Shown here: in pieces, positions 9,303 through 20,234 of the stretch
Numbering within the stretch: the first letter of the stretch is position 1
Layout: every line of letters starts with the position of its first letter
Origin: Symbiodinium natans
Lineage: Eukaryota; Sar; Dinophyceae; Suessiales; Symbiodiniaceae
Direction: 5' to 3'
DNA length: 64,000 bases
NCBI GenBank assembly: GCA_905221605.1
Contig: CAJNDS010002394.1
Span: 312,001 to 376,000 of the forward strand
Program-made: the position numbers and the translations under genes
Notes under the pieces: model-generated
What the model was told of the DNA's origin: nothing
The model's database searches: none
The model's input: the letters and a program-made list of their open reading frames with translations, nothing else

Positions 9303-9328
9303 GCAAAGAAGCTGAAAGCCAGAGCGCC

Positions 9329-9339
9329 TAGGTTTCAGG
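9329..9339. repeat. Target-site duplication, copy at LINE 5' side
   Basis: TAGGTTTCAGG, identical to 2401-2411. It is followed by TTTAGGATTTTAGG, that is degenerate telomere-type sequence, which is the presumed original target. Confidence 0.85.
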
Positions 9340-9495
9340 TTTAGGATTTTAGGTTCGGGGTTTAGGGTTGACTTCTACCAGCTCCATACCCGGAGGCTCT
9401 TAATCCCTCAGTATACTCCATGTGGAGGCCCTTACTATGACTCCAGAACCCTGCAATTCAGTAGGTCGCAACCCCAAATATAGGGTATAACTGGC

Positions 9496-9601
9496 GATGT
9501 TCCCCCTTAAGAAAAAAACTACCAGCTTTACTCATATGATTATATGTACACCCCCCCGATTAGAATCCCCATTAGGGGCTGTTAGTATAAGGGAGAACAT
9601 C
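9496..9601. mobile_element. MITE-like family M2, copy 1
   Basis: Imperfect terminal inverted repeats: GATGTTCCCCCTTAA at the left and TATAAGGGAGAACATC at the right. The internal right half has the signature GATTAGAATCCCCATTA then GTTAGTATA. Related copies lie at 11073-11326, 49690-49745 (right half) and 60831-60917. There is no coding capacity, so it would need a transposase in trans. Confidence 0.6.
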
Positions 9602-9603
9602 CC

Positions 9604-9945
9604 AACCTAAACCCCAAACCCCAAACCCTAAACCTAAACCTAAACCCTGAACCCTAAACCCTAAACCCTAAACCCTAAACCCTAAACCCTAAACCCTAAA
9701 CCCTAAACCCTAAACCCTAAACCCTAAACCCTAAACCCTATAAACCCTTAACCAATCCAAAACCCTTCGCTCGTGGTGTTCTGCGCTTTTAATCCAAGGC
9801 CAGCGGCTTGCGAGGAGCGATCGCCTTCGCGCTCTCCCTGCGAATACCCTGCGAAGGCTAGTTTAGGGTTTAAGGTTTAGGGTTTAGGGTTTAGGGTTTA
9901 GGGTTTAGGGTTTAGGGTTTAGGGTTTAGGGTTTAGGGTTTAGGG
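9604..9945. repeat. Two telomere-type arrays in opposite orientation
   Basis: CCCTAAA array at about 9604-9741 and TTTAGGG array at about 9862-9945, separated by 120 bp of unique sequence. The arrays point away from each other as if a short fragment carried telomere repeats at both ends. Confidence 0.9.
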
Positions 9946-11072
9946 CTACTGCCTCGGCTTTTCAGGTTCAGGGTTGCGGGTTTGGGGTTTAGGGTTCAGG
10001 CTTTAAGGCTAGGGCTGTTGGTCTAACCTTGATACTTGCAACCCTACTTAGCTACAGCTCAGTAGCCCTAAACCCTAAACCCTAAAACCCTAAACCCTAA
10101 CCCTTAGTATATAGGGTTTAGGGAAAGCAAACCACAGAGCTCCAGCTCTAAACACGGATTGTTGTGAGTTCCTTTCCCGTCGTAGTAAGCAAGATATGTT
10201 GCATACTAGGGTTCCCCATAGCAAAGGGACCGATAATGCCTAGACCCTAAACCCTGAACCCAGAAAGGGGGCCGAACCTCGGGCAACTCTCAGCTTCCTC
10301 CGCTGGCTGTCTCGGCTCTTCAACTCAGGGGGAGTCGTGGTTGACTCGTACCCTTCACCCTAACCCTAAACCCTAAACCCTAAACCCTAAACCCTCACCG
10401 GGAAAGCGTCGAACCCTGAAAGCCGCCAGCCCCCTGAAGTCAACCCCTATTAAGCAACGAAAGGAACTCTGAATCCTACCCTACATAGCCCCACTATATA
10501 CCCTACATAGCCGTAATTAGAAACCTAAGCGGCATCAGACTAGCCCTAATCCCTCATCCCTCATCCCTAAACCCTAAACCCTAAACCCTAAACCCCTTCT
10601 GTGTTTAGGGGTAAGGGGTAAGGGTTTCGGGCGTTGAGGGCGCCAGCGCCCCATGAATGGACAGAAGTCGGTAACCTTGTCGCTGCCCATCCAGGCGCCA
10701 ATGTCAGGGTTTCAGGCGCGTCAGGGTCATTTCGTGGGGGCGAGGGCCCCCTTTGCAGGGGTCTTTCTTGAAGAGATTTCACACAAGGAGGGACCCTAGA
10801 CCTCCTAAACCCTAAATAAACCCTAAACCCTAAACACCATAAGACCCTGAGCTGCGCGCATTTTTGGGGGTTTGCATGGCTTGGGGACTCATGGTCGAGT
10901 CTCACACTTTGAGCCTGGTCTTGGGGGGGGTTTAGGGTTTAGGGTTTAGCGTTTAGGGTTTAGGGTTTAGGGCGTAGGTCTCACTGACCTGCAGTAGAGT
11001 TCCGGTTTGTGTTCCCTTGGACCACCATGATCAAGGACCGCGCAAGGAGGGCCCTTAAGCCAGAAGGCTTGG
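9946..11072. repeat. Short telomere-type arrays with unique spacers
   Basis: Small arrays at about 10068-10105 (CCCTAAA), 10358-10395 (CCCTAAA), 10566-10594 (CCCTAAA) and 10928-10972 (TTTAGGG). The spacers between them have no gene I can support. Confidence 0.8.
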
Positions 11073-11326
11073 GATGTTCCCCCTTAGACTGACAGTCAAT
11101 CATAGGGATTATTAGGGTTTAGGGTTAAGGGGTTAGGGTTTAGGGTTTGGGTTTAGGGTTTAGGGTTTAGGGTGTAGGGTTTAGGGTTTAGGGTTTAGGG
11201 TTTAGGGTTTAGGGTTTAGGGTTTAGGGTTTAGGGTTTAGGGTTTAGGGCAGTTTAGGGTTTAGGGTTTAGGGTTACCCCGATGATAATCCCCATTAAGG
11301 ATTGTTAGTATATTTGGGGCAACATC
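11073..11326. mobile_element. MITE-like family M2, copy 2, with internal TTTAGGG array
   Basis: It starts GATGTTCCCCCTTAG and ends GGGGCAACATC, with the family signature ATAATCCCCATTAAGGATTG and GTTAGTATA near the right end. The middle (about 11115-11274) is a TTTAGGG array of more than 15 units. The array therefore lies inside the element, either by insertion or by expansion. Confidence 0.55.
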
Positions 11327-11566
11327 CCAACTTAAAGCCTTACAGAAAAGGCCTTTGCAAGGGCTTAGGGCCCATAGGGTTCGTCGCGTCTTTAAGGTTC
11401 ATAAAGAATTTTTGTCTACAGGGTTTTTAGGGTTTACAGGGTTTTATAGGGTTTATAGTGTTTTGGGGTTTGTGCGGCTTGTAGGGTTTGCAGGGCTTTC
11501 TGGTTTTACTGGGCTTAGGGGGCTACCGTTGGCTGTCGAGAGGGTCAGGCTTCCAATTTTTACTTT

Positions 11567-11667
11567 GGTTTAGGGTTTAGGGTTTAGGGTTTAGGGTTTG
11601 GGGTTTGGGGTTTGGGGTTTGGGGTTTGGGGTTTGGGGTTTGGGGTTTGGGGTTTGGGGTTTGGGGT
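11567..11667 (+). repeat. Array changing from TTTAGGG to TTTGGGG
   Basis: Four TTTAGGG units are followed by about ten perfect TTTGGGG units, an abrupt and homogeneous switch of one base per unit. A similar TTTGGGG run occurs at about 61940-61990. Confidence 0.9.
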
Positions 11668-11817
11668 TGAGGCTTCGGGCTGTCCCCACAGAACCTGTAT
11701 GGGGTCCTTTAGGGAGTGGGGTTTAAGGAAAAAACCCCTAGGTTCACTAATACTCCCCAAGGCTCCCTAAGGTTCCCTAAGCTTCCCTAAGGTTCCCTAG
11801 GTACCTACCCCCCATGA

Positions 11818-12050
11818 ACCCCCCTAAACCCCTAAAGCCCTAAACCCCTAAACCCCTAAACCCCTTAAGCCCTAAAGCCCTAAAGCCCTAAACCCCTAAA
11901 CCCCTAAACCCCTAAACCCCTAAACCCCTAAACCCCTAAACCCCTAAACCCCTAAACCCCTAAACCCCTAAACCCCTAAACCCCTAAACCCCTAAACCCC
12001 TAAACCCCTAAACCCCTAAACCCCTAAACCCCTAAACCCCTAAACCCCTA
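11818..12050 (-). repeat. Homogeneous 8-bp CCCCTAAA array
   Basis: Roughly 27 units of CCCCTAAA, after a few CCCTAAAG units, ending in normal CCCTAAA. The whole array carries the extra C, which implies tandem amplification of a variant unit. A second such array is at 58200-58440. Confidence 0.9.
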
Positions 12051-12326
12051 AACCCCAAACCCTAAACCCTAAACCCTAACCTCCCTCAAGGACCCAAAAG
12101 CCAGGGCACCCTACAAGGCATCCCCAGCTCAAGCCGTCCTTTTCTTCACCCAGGGAACCTTAGGGAAGCGTAGGGAGGCCATAGGGGGTGGTAGAGAGAA
12201 TGAGGGAACCTTGGGTTGCATATCCCCCTTTGAGCCCCCCCTCCCTTAAGGACCCTATAACTCATGAGTCAATGAATGAGTGAGGGTCAAGGGTTCAGGT
12301 CTGAGGGTCTAAGGTTTTGACATTTT

Positions 12327-12350
12327 GCCCTAAACCCCAAACCCCAAACC

Positions 12351-12382
<32 letters not shown>

Positions 12383-12640
12383 ACCCTAAACCCTAAACCC
12401 TAAACCCTAAACCCTAAACCCTAAACCCTAAACCCTAAACCCTAAACCCTACACCACCTCATGCCACAGCGGTCTACAGGAGCCGCAGCTCAACTCGCTG
12501 GCAGAGGAGCGCGGCGATCGATTAGATCTTGACGACGCTGCTCGGACGCCCTGAAGCCCTAAACCCTAAGCCTAAACCCTAAACCCTCAACCCTCAACCC
12601 TAAACCCTCAACCCTCAACCCTAAACCCTAAACCCCAGGG
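12327..12640 (-). repeat. CCCTCAA and CCCTAAA arrays
   Basis: About six CCCTCAA units lead into nine or so CCCTAAA units (12327-12451). After 100 bp of unique sequence, mixed CCCTAAA/CCCTCAA units follow (12555-12640). Confidence 0.85.
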
Positions 12641-12823
12641 ATGAGGGTTCCCTAAGCCCCCATTACCAAGGCCCTTCATAGGGTTCCTTCTGCAGGTGCT
12701 ATGAGGCGATGAGGCCTAATCGCACATCCTGGTGATTGTCTCAAGGGCTTAGAACTCCTGCAAGCTCAAAGTTTATGACAGCCGAAATCCTTCTGTACGA
12801 GCCCAAACCTTTTCCGGATTTAG

Positions 12824-13460
12824 GTTTTAGGGCTTAGGGCTTAGGGCTTAGGGCTTAGGGTTTAGGGTTTAGGGTTTAGGGTTTAGGGTTTAGGGTTTAG
12901 GGTTAAAGGAATGAGGGGAGTTGTACCTTCACCCCAGACAAGAATTGAGCCTGGAAGACCCTACTGATGTGCCCCGTACCCTAAACCCTAAACTGCCCTA
13001 AACCCTAAAGTCTAAACCCTAAACCTTTTTTGGGTCTAAACCAAAAAGGGCACCCTTTTGCTTCCTAGGTTACTCCTGGGTTTAGTCGGGCTTCAGGAGC
13101 TCGGGATTGTGAAACATGTGGTAAATTCTCGAACTTGAGATGCTGAACCCTAAACCCTAAACCCCAAACCCTAAACCCTAAACTCTAAACCCTAAACTGG
13201 CCCTAAACCCTAAACCCTAAACCCTAAACCCTAAACCCTAAACCCTAAACCCTAAACCCTAAACCCTAACCCCCTTCCTCGCAACAAAGGATGCAGACAG
13301 GGACTGGCATGGCATCTTCAAGACCTTCCTTTGCTGGTCAAGTGGCGGCCTGAGGTTGCGTTTAGGGTTTAGGGTTTAGGGTTTAGGGTTTAGGGTTTAG
13401 GGTTTAGGGTTTAGGGTTTAGGGTTTAGGGTTTAGGGTTTAGGGTTTAGGGTTTAGGGCT
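12824..13460. repeat. Alternating telomere-type arrays
   Basis: TTAGGGC then TTTAGGG units at about 12824-12906, CCCTAAA at about 13143-13269, and TTTAGGG at about 13361-13460 (14 units). The 90-bp unique piece at 13270-13360 has outward-pointing arrays on both sides. No gene was seen. Confidence 0.9.
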
Positions 13461-14092
13461 ATTTTTTTAGCAGGGTTTGGGGTTTGGGTTTAAGGGTTTA
13501 GGGTTTGGGGTTTAGGGTTTAGGGTTTCGGGCTAGTTTCTTAGTGGGATTTAGGGTTTAGGTTTGGGTTTTAAAGTGTCGGGCTAGTTTCTTAGTGAATG
13601 TTTAGGGTTTGGGGTTAAGGGTTTGCGGCTTAGGGTTTGGGATTTATGGCTTTTTGGGTTTATTGAATCATAGAGAATCTAGAACCCATTATGGGATTGT
13701 ATACGCTAATTCCCTAGAAGAACGCGGCCCTAAACCCTATACTTAGGTCGTTGCGGTTTTGGGCTTTCTGGCTTTATCGTTTAGATTTTCATGGGGAGTC
13801 GGGTTTAGGTGATTCTGGTTTGGGGCTTAGGGTTCTGGAAGGTTTGGGATTCAGGGTTAAAGAAAAACCCCAAACCCTAAACCCTAGAGGTTGTCGGTTT
13901 GGGGTTGAGGGTGTGTGGTTCAGGGCTATGGGTTTGTTTGGGCTTACAGGGCAAGAAATGTGCTTGCAGGGGTTCTGCAAAAAACATTCAGGATTAGGAT
14001 GGGGAAGGGGTTTTGGGTTTGCCGCCGCCCTGACATGTAGGAGCAGGCCAAGAGGTGTCTACCCCCTGCTTTTTTAGCTAGTGCACCTTTAG

Positions 14093-14335
14093 TTGCAGCC
14101 GGTTATTTTAGCTGTCAAAGGGGATTTCTTTCCACACCCAACACCCACCATGGGATCCCACCTGGCGTTTAGTCTCTACCTCTTCTTCTACACTGCGGGC
14201 CTTGAATTCTCCCCGGTCCTGGCGATGAAGTCGCAGGATGTGTCGCCGTCAAGAGCTGGTGCGGAGGAGGGACAAGTGATGGGAGAATCCGCGTCAGATT
14301 CCGAGGACTCGTCACTGCAGGACTGGCTGAAGGGT
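14093..14335 (+). other. Coding-like fragment cut by a TTTAGGG array
   Basis: An open frame of about 80 residues has protein-like composition: MGSHLAFSLYLFFYTAGL is a possible signal or membrane segment, followed by an acidic Ser-rich part (ESASDSEDSSLQDW). It ends abruptly where the TTTAGGG array at 14334 begins. There is no domain match from inspection. It may be a captured exon fragment. Confidence 0.3.
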
Positions 14336-14795
14336 TTAGGGTTTAGGGTTTAGGGTTTAGGGTTTAGGGTTTAGGGTTTAGGGTTTAGGGTTTAGGGTTT
14401 AGGGTTTAGGGTTTTAGCTTACACCGGGCCAGTGGTTGAGGCGCCTTCGCCTCCAATGACTCCCAACCAAGGCATTGCCCCACGACCAGGATGCGAAGCG
14501 CTGATGCAGAGCGCTCTAAACCCTAAACCCTAAACCCTAAACCCTAAACCCTAAACCCCAATTGCTTCACACCTGTCCTGGCACGTTTCGTCCAGGGGTC
14601 GCAAGAACAGCAGGGTCTGGTCCGGTGTGCGAGGGCTTGGGTTTGTTTCTTGTTGTTGGAAAGCCTGCAGAGCCAAGATGGAACCCTAAACCCTAAACCC
14701 TAAACCCTAAACCCTAAACCCTAAACCCTAAACCCTAAACCCTAAACCCTAAACCCTAAACCCTAAACCCTAAACCCTAAACCCTAAACCCTAAG
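14334..14795. repeat. Telomere-type arrays flanking short unique pieces
   Basis: TTTAGGG at 14334-14412 (11 units), CCCTAAA at 14516-14559, and CCCTAAA at 14682-14795 (16 units). The 100-bp piece at 14413-14515 has inward-pointing arrays, the opposite of 13270-13360. Confidence 0.9.
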
Positions 14796-15120
14796 CAGCG
14801 ACAGAAATTCTGTGTCGCACTGCCTCGACCCCAAACCTGAAGCCCGACTGCACATCCAACCCTGTCTGATCTACAGTCTCTTCCCTTCCATAGTTCGCGA
14901 TACCATTCCCATAGATGCTTTGGTTATGTGTTGCTCCGATGAAGTGCCTAAACCCTAAACCCTAAACCCTAAAATTGGCATGGAAGTACCCAATCTCAGA
15001 GGCCCTTGCACGTAGGCGCGACTTCAAAAGCAAACGTGTGCTCCAGCATCGTGTCTTGCCGGTTTAGGGTTTAGCGTTCTGGGTTTAGGGTTTAGAAATT
15101 AGGGTTTAGGGCTTAGAACA

Positions 15121-15232
15121 CTACTATTTGCTTAAGAACCCCAAAAGTATATACAAGAAGTTCCCTATATTGCCTTATAAAGAAGATTGTTTTTTGTTTT
15201 TTGGGGGGAGTGGGTTCTTAAGCAAGTACTAG
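15121..15232. mobile_element. MITE-like family M1, copy 1
   Basis: 112 bp with terminal inverted repeats CTACTATTTGCTTAAGAACCC at the left and its near complement GGGTTCTTAAGCAAGTACTAG at the right. The centre is A/T rich plus a T/G run. Two related copies are at 16501-16604 and 52576-52799. It is non-coding. Confidence 0.7.
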
Positions 15233-15389
15233 AGCAGGGTTTAAGGTTTAAGGTTCGGGGGTCCCATGCCCCACAACAACTTGAATCCTGAGCATAGGAA
15301 CTCCCGACCAGGGATACATGCACAGTGCGGTCAGATTGTCGGCTTTGTATGAGCGACTGCTATTGGTGCATAAAGGGTGCCTATACTAG

Positions 15390-15478
15390 GACCCAGAGTA
15401 GGCCCTTATTCCCTTTTTGTAGGGTTTCGGCTCCCTTATTATCAGCCTGTAAACCAAAAAATTGCATTTATTCCCTAG
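15390..15478 (+). repeat. Subtelomere-like repeat family S2, copy 2
   Basis: It matches the AGAGTAGGCCCTTATTCCC start of the copy at 1195 and the later AAACCAAAAA part of the copy at 62795. No coding potential was recognised. Confidence 0.55.
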
Positions 15479-15582
15479 GCCACGCAAGTTTTTTTTCGTT
15501 CACACGCAGACAAATCCAGGTGCTTTGCTGGTCGTTGTCTTCGAGCCTCCTGGCGTTTCTGTTCATATCGGATAGTTCTAGA

Positions 15583-15735
15583 GGGTTTAGGGTTTTAGGG
15601 TCTTAGGGTTTTTGGGTTTTTGGGTGTTACGGCCTTAGGGTTTTAGGGTTTTAGGGTTTTAGGGATCTTAGGGTTTTAGGGTTTTAGGGATCTTAGGGTT
15701 TTAGGGTTTAAGGGATTTCAGGGTTTTAGGTTTCG
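15583..15735 (+). repeat. TTTTAGGG-type degenerate array
   Basis: Units mostly read GGGTTTTA with insertions such as GATCTTA. This is a longer-unit variant of the telomere repeat and more degenerate than the other arrays. Confidence 0.75.
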
Positions 15736-16500
15736 GCTCTAACGGTTCGGGCTTTTCCCAAGGCCTCCAACCCTGCCCGGCCCGACAATCCAGGGGCCGG
15801 CAGACACCAGCAGCACCTACAAGCCAAAAAGGCGCCCACGTGAAAGTTCATAGGGTTCAGGGTTTAGGGTTTAGGGTTTAGGGTGTAATCAGGGCAATAA
15901 GAGCACGGTTAAACCCGTGGAAAGTTCATGGGTGCATTACAAGCACTGTTCACGAAGCTAGGGAGCCGAACAAGTATAGGCTTCAAGCTAAAGGGTTCCC
16001 TAGTACATTAAGGCTGTCAGGGCTTCGGATTTAGGGCTCTAGATTTCCGAGTCTTATGGCTTTAGCGTTATCACTAAACCCTAAACCCTAAACCCCAAAC
16101 CCTACACCCTAAACCCCCAAAACCCCAAGAGTCCGAAGCTGAGCCCAGGTGCTTTATTCACGCCGCAGCCCTGGCTTTTCTTTTTTGGGGGGTTTAGGGT
16201 TTAGGGTTTAGGGTTTAGGGGGGGGGGGGGGGGGGCGGGGGCGGGGGCGGGGGGGCTTTTGCTGCAGAACGCCTGCAAGCGCCAGGGTTATACTAGCCTT
16301 TTGGGCTTTGGAGTTTAGCCTCTTTTAACTCCTACAACAACCCTTAAAGTGCCACGTAGCTTCCAGTTGATGAAAACTCCTCCTTTTATCTTCTCCTTAA
16401 GGGTTTCTGTTGCACGGCCTTACTTGTGCGGACTTTGTGAAGGATGGGGGGGGGTCAAGGACTCAGCTCTGCCAAACTAGCTGAAGGAAGTTACCCTACA

Positions 16501-16604
16501 CTGCTTTTTGCTCAAGAACCCCACTTGTCTCTTTTTTTGTGGGGGGGGAGGGGGGAGGGGGGGGGGGGGGGGGAGGGGGGGGGTTGTTCTTAAGCAAATA
16601 GTAG
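16501..16604. mobile_element. MITE-like family M1, copy 2
   Basis: The left end CTGCTTTTTGCTCAAGAACCCC pairs with the right end TTGTTCTTAAGCAAATAGTAG. A long G run with a few A (about 16540-16584) fills the centre and may be a replication or sequencing trouble spot. Confidence 0.65.
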
Positions 16605-17167
16605 AAAGCCACAAGAATACAAGAGCCCCTCTCCCCGCTCAGTGGGATTTAAGGGGATTTTCTGAACTCAGCCCTCTTGTCCGATGTTGAGTAGGCAGAA
16701 TTCCCGCCCAAGACCCTGAATTCCTAAACGCTGAACCCGGACCCCTAATCCCTTGCCCTGCTGCGCAGCTCTGTCAAGGCCACTTGCAAAGACCGTATGA
16801 GTCTGGAACATGCTGAGGGCGACGAGGATACACCCTTCTAGGGCCAACTAGGGTTCAGGGTTTAGGGTTTAGGGTTTGAAGGGTTTAGGGTTGAGGGTTC
16901 AGGGTGTACGCTTAGGTCTCAGGGTCCTGGGGTTGAGGGAGCAGGGTTTAGGGTCTATAGTCTAGGACAGATTCGGCAACCTCCCTATACCCTCAACCCC
17001 TGAACCTTCATGTGGGGGCGTTGTAAAGCTGAGCTGGGCATGTGCACATTTCATATTTGTTTTCGGTTGTGTCAGTGGCAAGTGGCAAGTGTTGTCTGGC
17101 TCGGATTCGAAGTCTTTCCAGGCATCTGGCTGTTGTGTGTGTGTGTGACACCTGCAGACGCCTGCAA

Positions 17168-17698
17168 CCGCTGCAGGAAGGGATTCATCCATTGCTATCT
17201 TTCGGCATGTGCTTCAAACAGAACGTGGAAGGCGGCTTCACACTGACCTACAGACCGTCCCTTCGGCATGCGCTTCAAGTAGAGCGCGGGAAGTGTGCAA
17301 CGTCAGAGCGACCTACAGACTTTCACCTTTGGCCCGTACTTCATCTGCGTCGGGTTAATATATGCTTGGTCCCTTCCCATGGTTCTCCAGGTTTTGTTTT
17401 CTTCCCGGTTTCCCCTCCTCTCCTCCTGCATTCCCTGCCTTCTCGCCCCGTTTCGTCCCTTCTCCCCTCCCTCTTCCCCCCACCCTTTCGGTCTCGTGTG
17501 GTTTAGGTTTGTGTGTTTTAGGTTTGTGTTATGGTGCATGTGCTTCAAGCAGAGCGTGGAAAGTTTGCAGCTTCACAGTGATCTACAGACCTGCACCTTC
17601 GGCATGTGCTCCCAACAGAGCGTGGAAAGTTGGCAGCTTTACTCAGGCCTACTACCCACTAGGCAATGGGGGCCATGATGAAAACAAAACGAATACGG
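17168..17698 (+). repeat. Left part (A) of a dispersed repeat, with minisatellite units
   Basis: It matches 46812-47310 in the same orientation. Inside are four or five units of about 60 bp sharing TTCGGCATGTGCT, CAGAGCGTGGAA and CACAGTGA(C/T)CTACAGAC, interrupted by a C/T-rich stretch at about 17385-17490. This copy has about 30 bp more near 17340-17372 than the other copy. Open frames across it are not convincing as genes. Confidence 0.8.
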
Positions 17699-18187
17699 CT
17701 GAGGCTTCTAATAAGAAATCTGCCTTTTTCAGCCAGGGTTTCGAAATTTCTTAAAGCCCCAAATGGAAATAAGAAAGTTAGGTTTGAACCAGACCCTGAA
17801 ATATATTTCTTATTCGAGGGTTGATTAGAGGTGAGTATAGGGACAGAGTTGGGGAACATAAGTAGGTTTGAAGGGTGTAATATGGCGATACACCTCCGCG
17901 GAGCACCTCTACAGCAGCTGCAGCCGGCGCCGGTGGACGGAGAAGGCGCGGAGGGGGGGGTGCAATAATTTAATAAGACACAGCCACATTCCACATTCTG
18001 CTCAGCTGAGCGTTTACTTGGAAAGTCGGTCCCACACAAGTCTTCCCAATAAAACGGACCGGACAGCGTGACTGCCCAAGCTTGTGATGGAGCAAGCTGA
18101 ACAGTCTGAACAGGTGTAGTGAGTTGCTAGTGGCTTTCCGTCAACAAAGTTCAATGTCAATCCGTAGCTTAGGGACTAACGCTTCCT

Positions 18188-18640
18188 GTGCCAATGAAGC
18201 AGCGCACGTTGGATGGCAGACTTGTCGAAGACGTTTTTCCTTTCTCTTTCCAAATATGCAGCGACACGTTCAAAACATCACAAGCTCTGCAGAACCACTA
18301 CCGTGTGCATAGGCTCCCACAAGGCAGTGTGGGGCACGCCGCTTTTGAGCGGCCAGGAGAGGCTGTGGGTCTTCTGCTTGGCGAGGAAGGAGTGGCGCCG
18401 GTGTCACCACAGACTTCGCCGACGCCATGTCACGAGCAGGAGACTAGTTCGGACGTGGAGATCATCGAGCCGTCTGGAGGTTCTGCTTTAGACGGTGCAA
18501 AGCAAGCTGGGACATCATGCAAGCTGACCAAAGCAGGATTGCCCAAAATGACGACGGGCGCCAAGAAGCGGCCCAGGGTGTCTCCGCGGAGATCCTTGCC
18601 TGTGATCTGGATTGTTTTTTGCAGGGGGGGGGAGCCGTAA
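18188..18640 (+). pseudogene. Possible N-terminal exon of the DDE_1 transposase
   Basis: A frame of 150 codons just upstream of the transposase core, in a different phase. It contains a degenerate C2H2-like finger (FQICSDTFKTSQALQNHYRVH, first Cys pair incomplete), then an acidic/Ser-rich linker and a basic AKKRPRVSPRR patch. A G9 run and a GCAG at about 18620 may mark an intron end before the next exon. Assignment to the same gene is inference. Confidence 0.4.
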
Positions 18641-18683
18641 GCACATCCTTGCGCTACATATGTGTAATCTTGCGCGCTGAGGA

Positions 18684-19325
18684 ATGGTGGATGCAGTGGA
18701 TACCTGGAGAGCATGCAAGGCGAGTGGCCACCCGGTTGTGGATGAGTACGGCAGAGCCACTGGCACAAAGCATGCGTATAACACTGTCTACAACTGGAGC
18801 CGCAAATATGACGAGCTGCTTAAGGCAGCAGCAAAATCTGGAAAAGCAAAGATCACTCAGACACGCAAAGGCTATTTCAGAAAGAACAAGCTCGTGCTGC
18901 ACTTTGACAAACGCTTCTCCAAGGCTTTGAAGACAGCGCGGAAGAAGGGTTGGAAGTTGACTTCCAAGGTGGCTTTTGCTTTGGCGCAGCGGGTTTTCGC
19001 CAAAGTGGATGCCCAGCGCCACGCCCCTGGATTGGTGTGGCCGAAAGTCAGGCGCACAGGTGAGCCATGGCAACCTCGATTGCAATGGGTTCGGAGGTGG
19101 CTTGCTGTTCGTGCCTGGCGGCCACGTGTTGCCACGAAGAAGAAGAAGTGCACCTCACAAGCTGACTGTGCGATGATGCAAAAGTTCGTGGACAAAGTTC
19201 GTTTCCTTTGCTTGAAAAAGCCTCTAGAGAACCAGGGCGCCCGAATTCCGGATCCTCACCTTCATTATGGTTATTTCAAGCCTTCGGCGCGATACAATCG
19301 TGACCAAGTGGGATTCAGCTCCTAG
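18684..19325 (+). pseudogene. DDE_1 transposase, DNA-binding part and first catalytic Asp
   Basis: 214 codons, ending in NRDQVGFSS and a TAG. The NRDQVGF block corresponds to the NMDQTPL-type motif with the first catalytic Asp of DDE_1 (pogo/Tigger/Jerky-like) transposases. The basic region before it (KAYNTVYNWSRKYDELL and KRFSKALKTARKKGWKLT) fits a helix-turn-helix DNA-binding part. The downstream segment is in the same phase, but stops at 19323 and 19377 intervene, so this is either an intron of about 80 bp ending CTGCGCAG (19401) or a degraded gene. Confidence 0.65.
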
Positions 19326-19401
19326 ACATCATTTCAGCACAGGTTTTCAATGCGATGTGACTTTTTTTCGTTTTGGTGAGCGTGGATTCTGCTCTGCGCA
19401 G

Positions 19402-20234
19402 GCTTTGACTACAGTGGCTCGGGCAAAACTTGGGCAAGCTTGGAGGAGCGGCAGGCCGGCTGCATCCACGTCCAAAGCGGACCGAAAAAGTGGGCCAAGA
19501 GATTTTTCACCTGGGACATGTGTTACTCCTGCAACCTGGAAGATCGACAGATGCCGCCGGTGGTCTATTTTTTCGGAGCTGGTCAAGTCAGTGCCCTGGA
19601 GAGAGCAAGCTATGACCCGGATGTCAGGGTTTTCTTCACGAAGAAAGCCTATCTTTGCCGTGAAGCCAATGACGAGTGGACGAAAATTTGGAAGGAGTTC
19701 AAGCAAGAGACCAGTCCTGGAGTGCCAGTCCTCCTGACGCTCGACAGCCATGCCAGTCAGACTCGCAGGGGCTGGCAGAAGGAAATGCAACAGGCAGACA
19801 CGCAGATCCTCCATACAGAGCCTGGAGGAACACACGTGTGCCAGATGATTGATAGGCATGTGGGCCGACTTCACAAGCATTTGTTCCAAGAGGAGCAGAT
19901 GGAGTATCTGCTCGAGAATTTCGACCAGTTTGGGCATCTCTCGGCTCGGGACCGACGCATTTACGCCACACATTGGGTCGGTGCAGTGTGGCGGAAATAT
20001 GTCGGCCAGAAGCGGCGTGAACATTACAATTGCTGTCTTTGTTCTGGCTTGCTTATTCGCCTGGATGCGGTTCACGATGAAAAGATTACAGTAGAAAGCA
20101 ATCCGCTTTTTGCTGTGCAAGGGAAGAAGTCGATTACGAGGCGCAACGGAATACTTTTGAGAAACTTTTTAGGGTTTAGGGTTGAGGGCTCAGGGTTGAG
20201 GATCGGCAATGCAATCCCTGCCAGGCGTCCATGA
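19402..20234 (+). pseudogene. DDE_1 transposase, catalytic part
   Basis: The frame reads GFDYSGSGKTWASLEERQAG and onward. It has the DDE_1 order: a TW..CIHVQSG block, PPVVYFFGAG, YDPDVRVFFTKKAY, then VLLTLDSHASQ with the second Asp and GGTHVCQMIDRHVGR with the third Asp (a DDD triad). The first Asp lies in the upstream segment. The end runs into telomere-type repeat at about 20165. The role would be cut-and-paste transposition. The split frames suggest it is inactive unless an intron is real. Confidence 0.75.

Larger units (their letters stand above)
2412..9328 (-). mobile_element. Complete-looking LINE retrotransposon
   Basis: This 6.9-kb minus-strand unit has the marks of a non-LTR retrotransposon. 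Its 3' end is a poly(A) run (T12 on the plus strand, 2412-2423) that merges with the TAA stop of ORF2, so there is almost no 3' UTR. An exact 11-bp duplication flanks it (2401-2411, 9329-9339). It encodes ORF1a, ORF1b and ORF2, all open, which suggests a fairly recent insertion. The 5' leader before the first possible start is only about 26 nt if the 9302 start is used, or about 185 nt if the ATG at 9143 is used. ORF2 carries APE-type endonuclease, RNase H and RT in that order. A short DNA motif recurs across the whole unit. The clade cannot be named from inspection. Confidence 0.9.
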
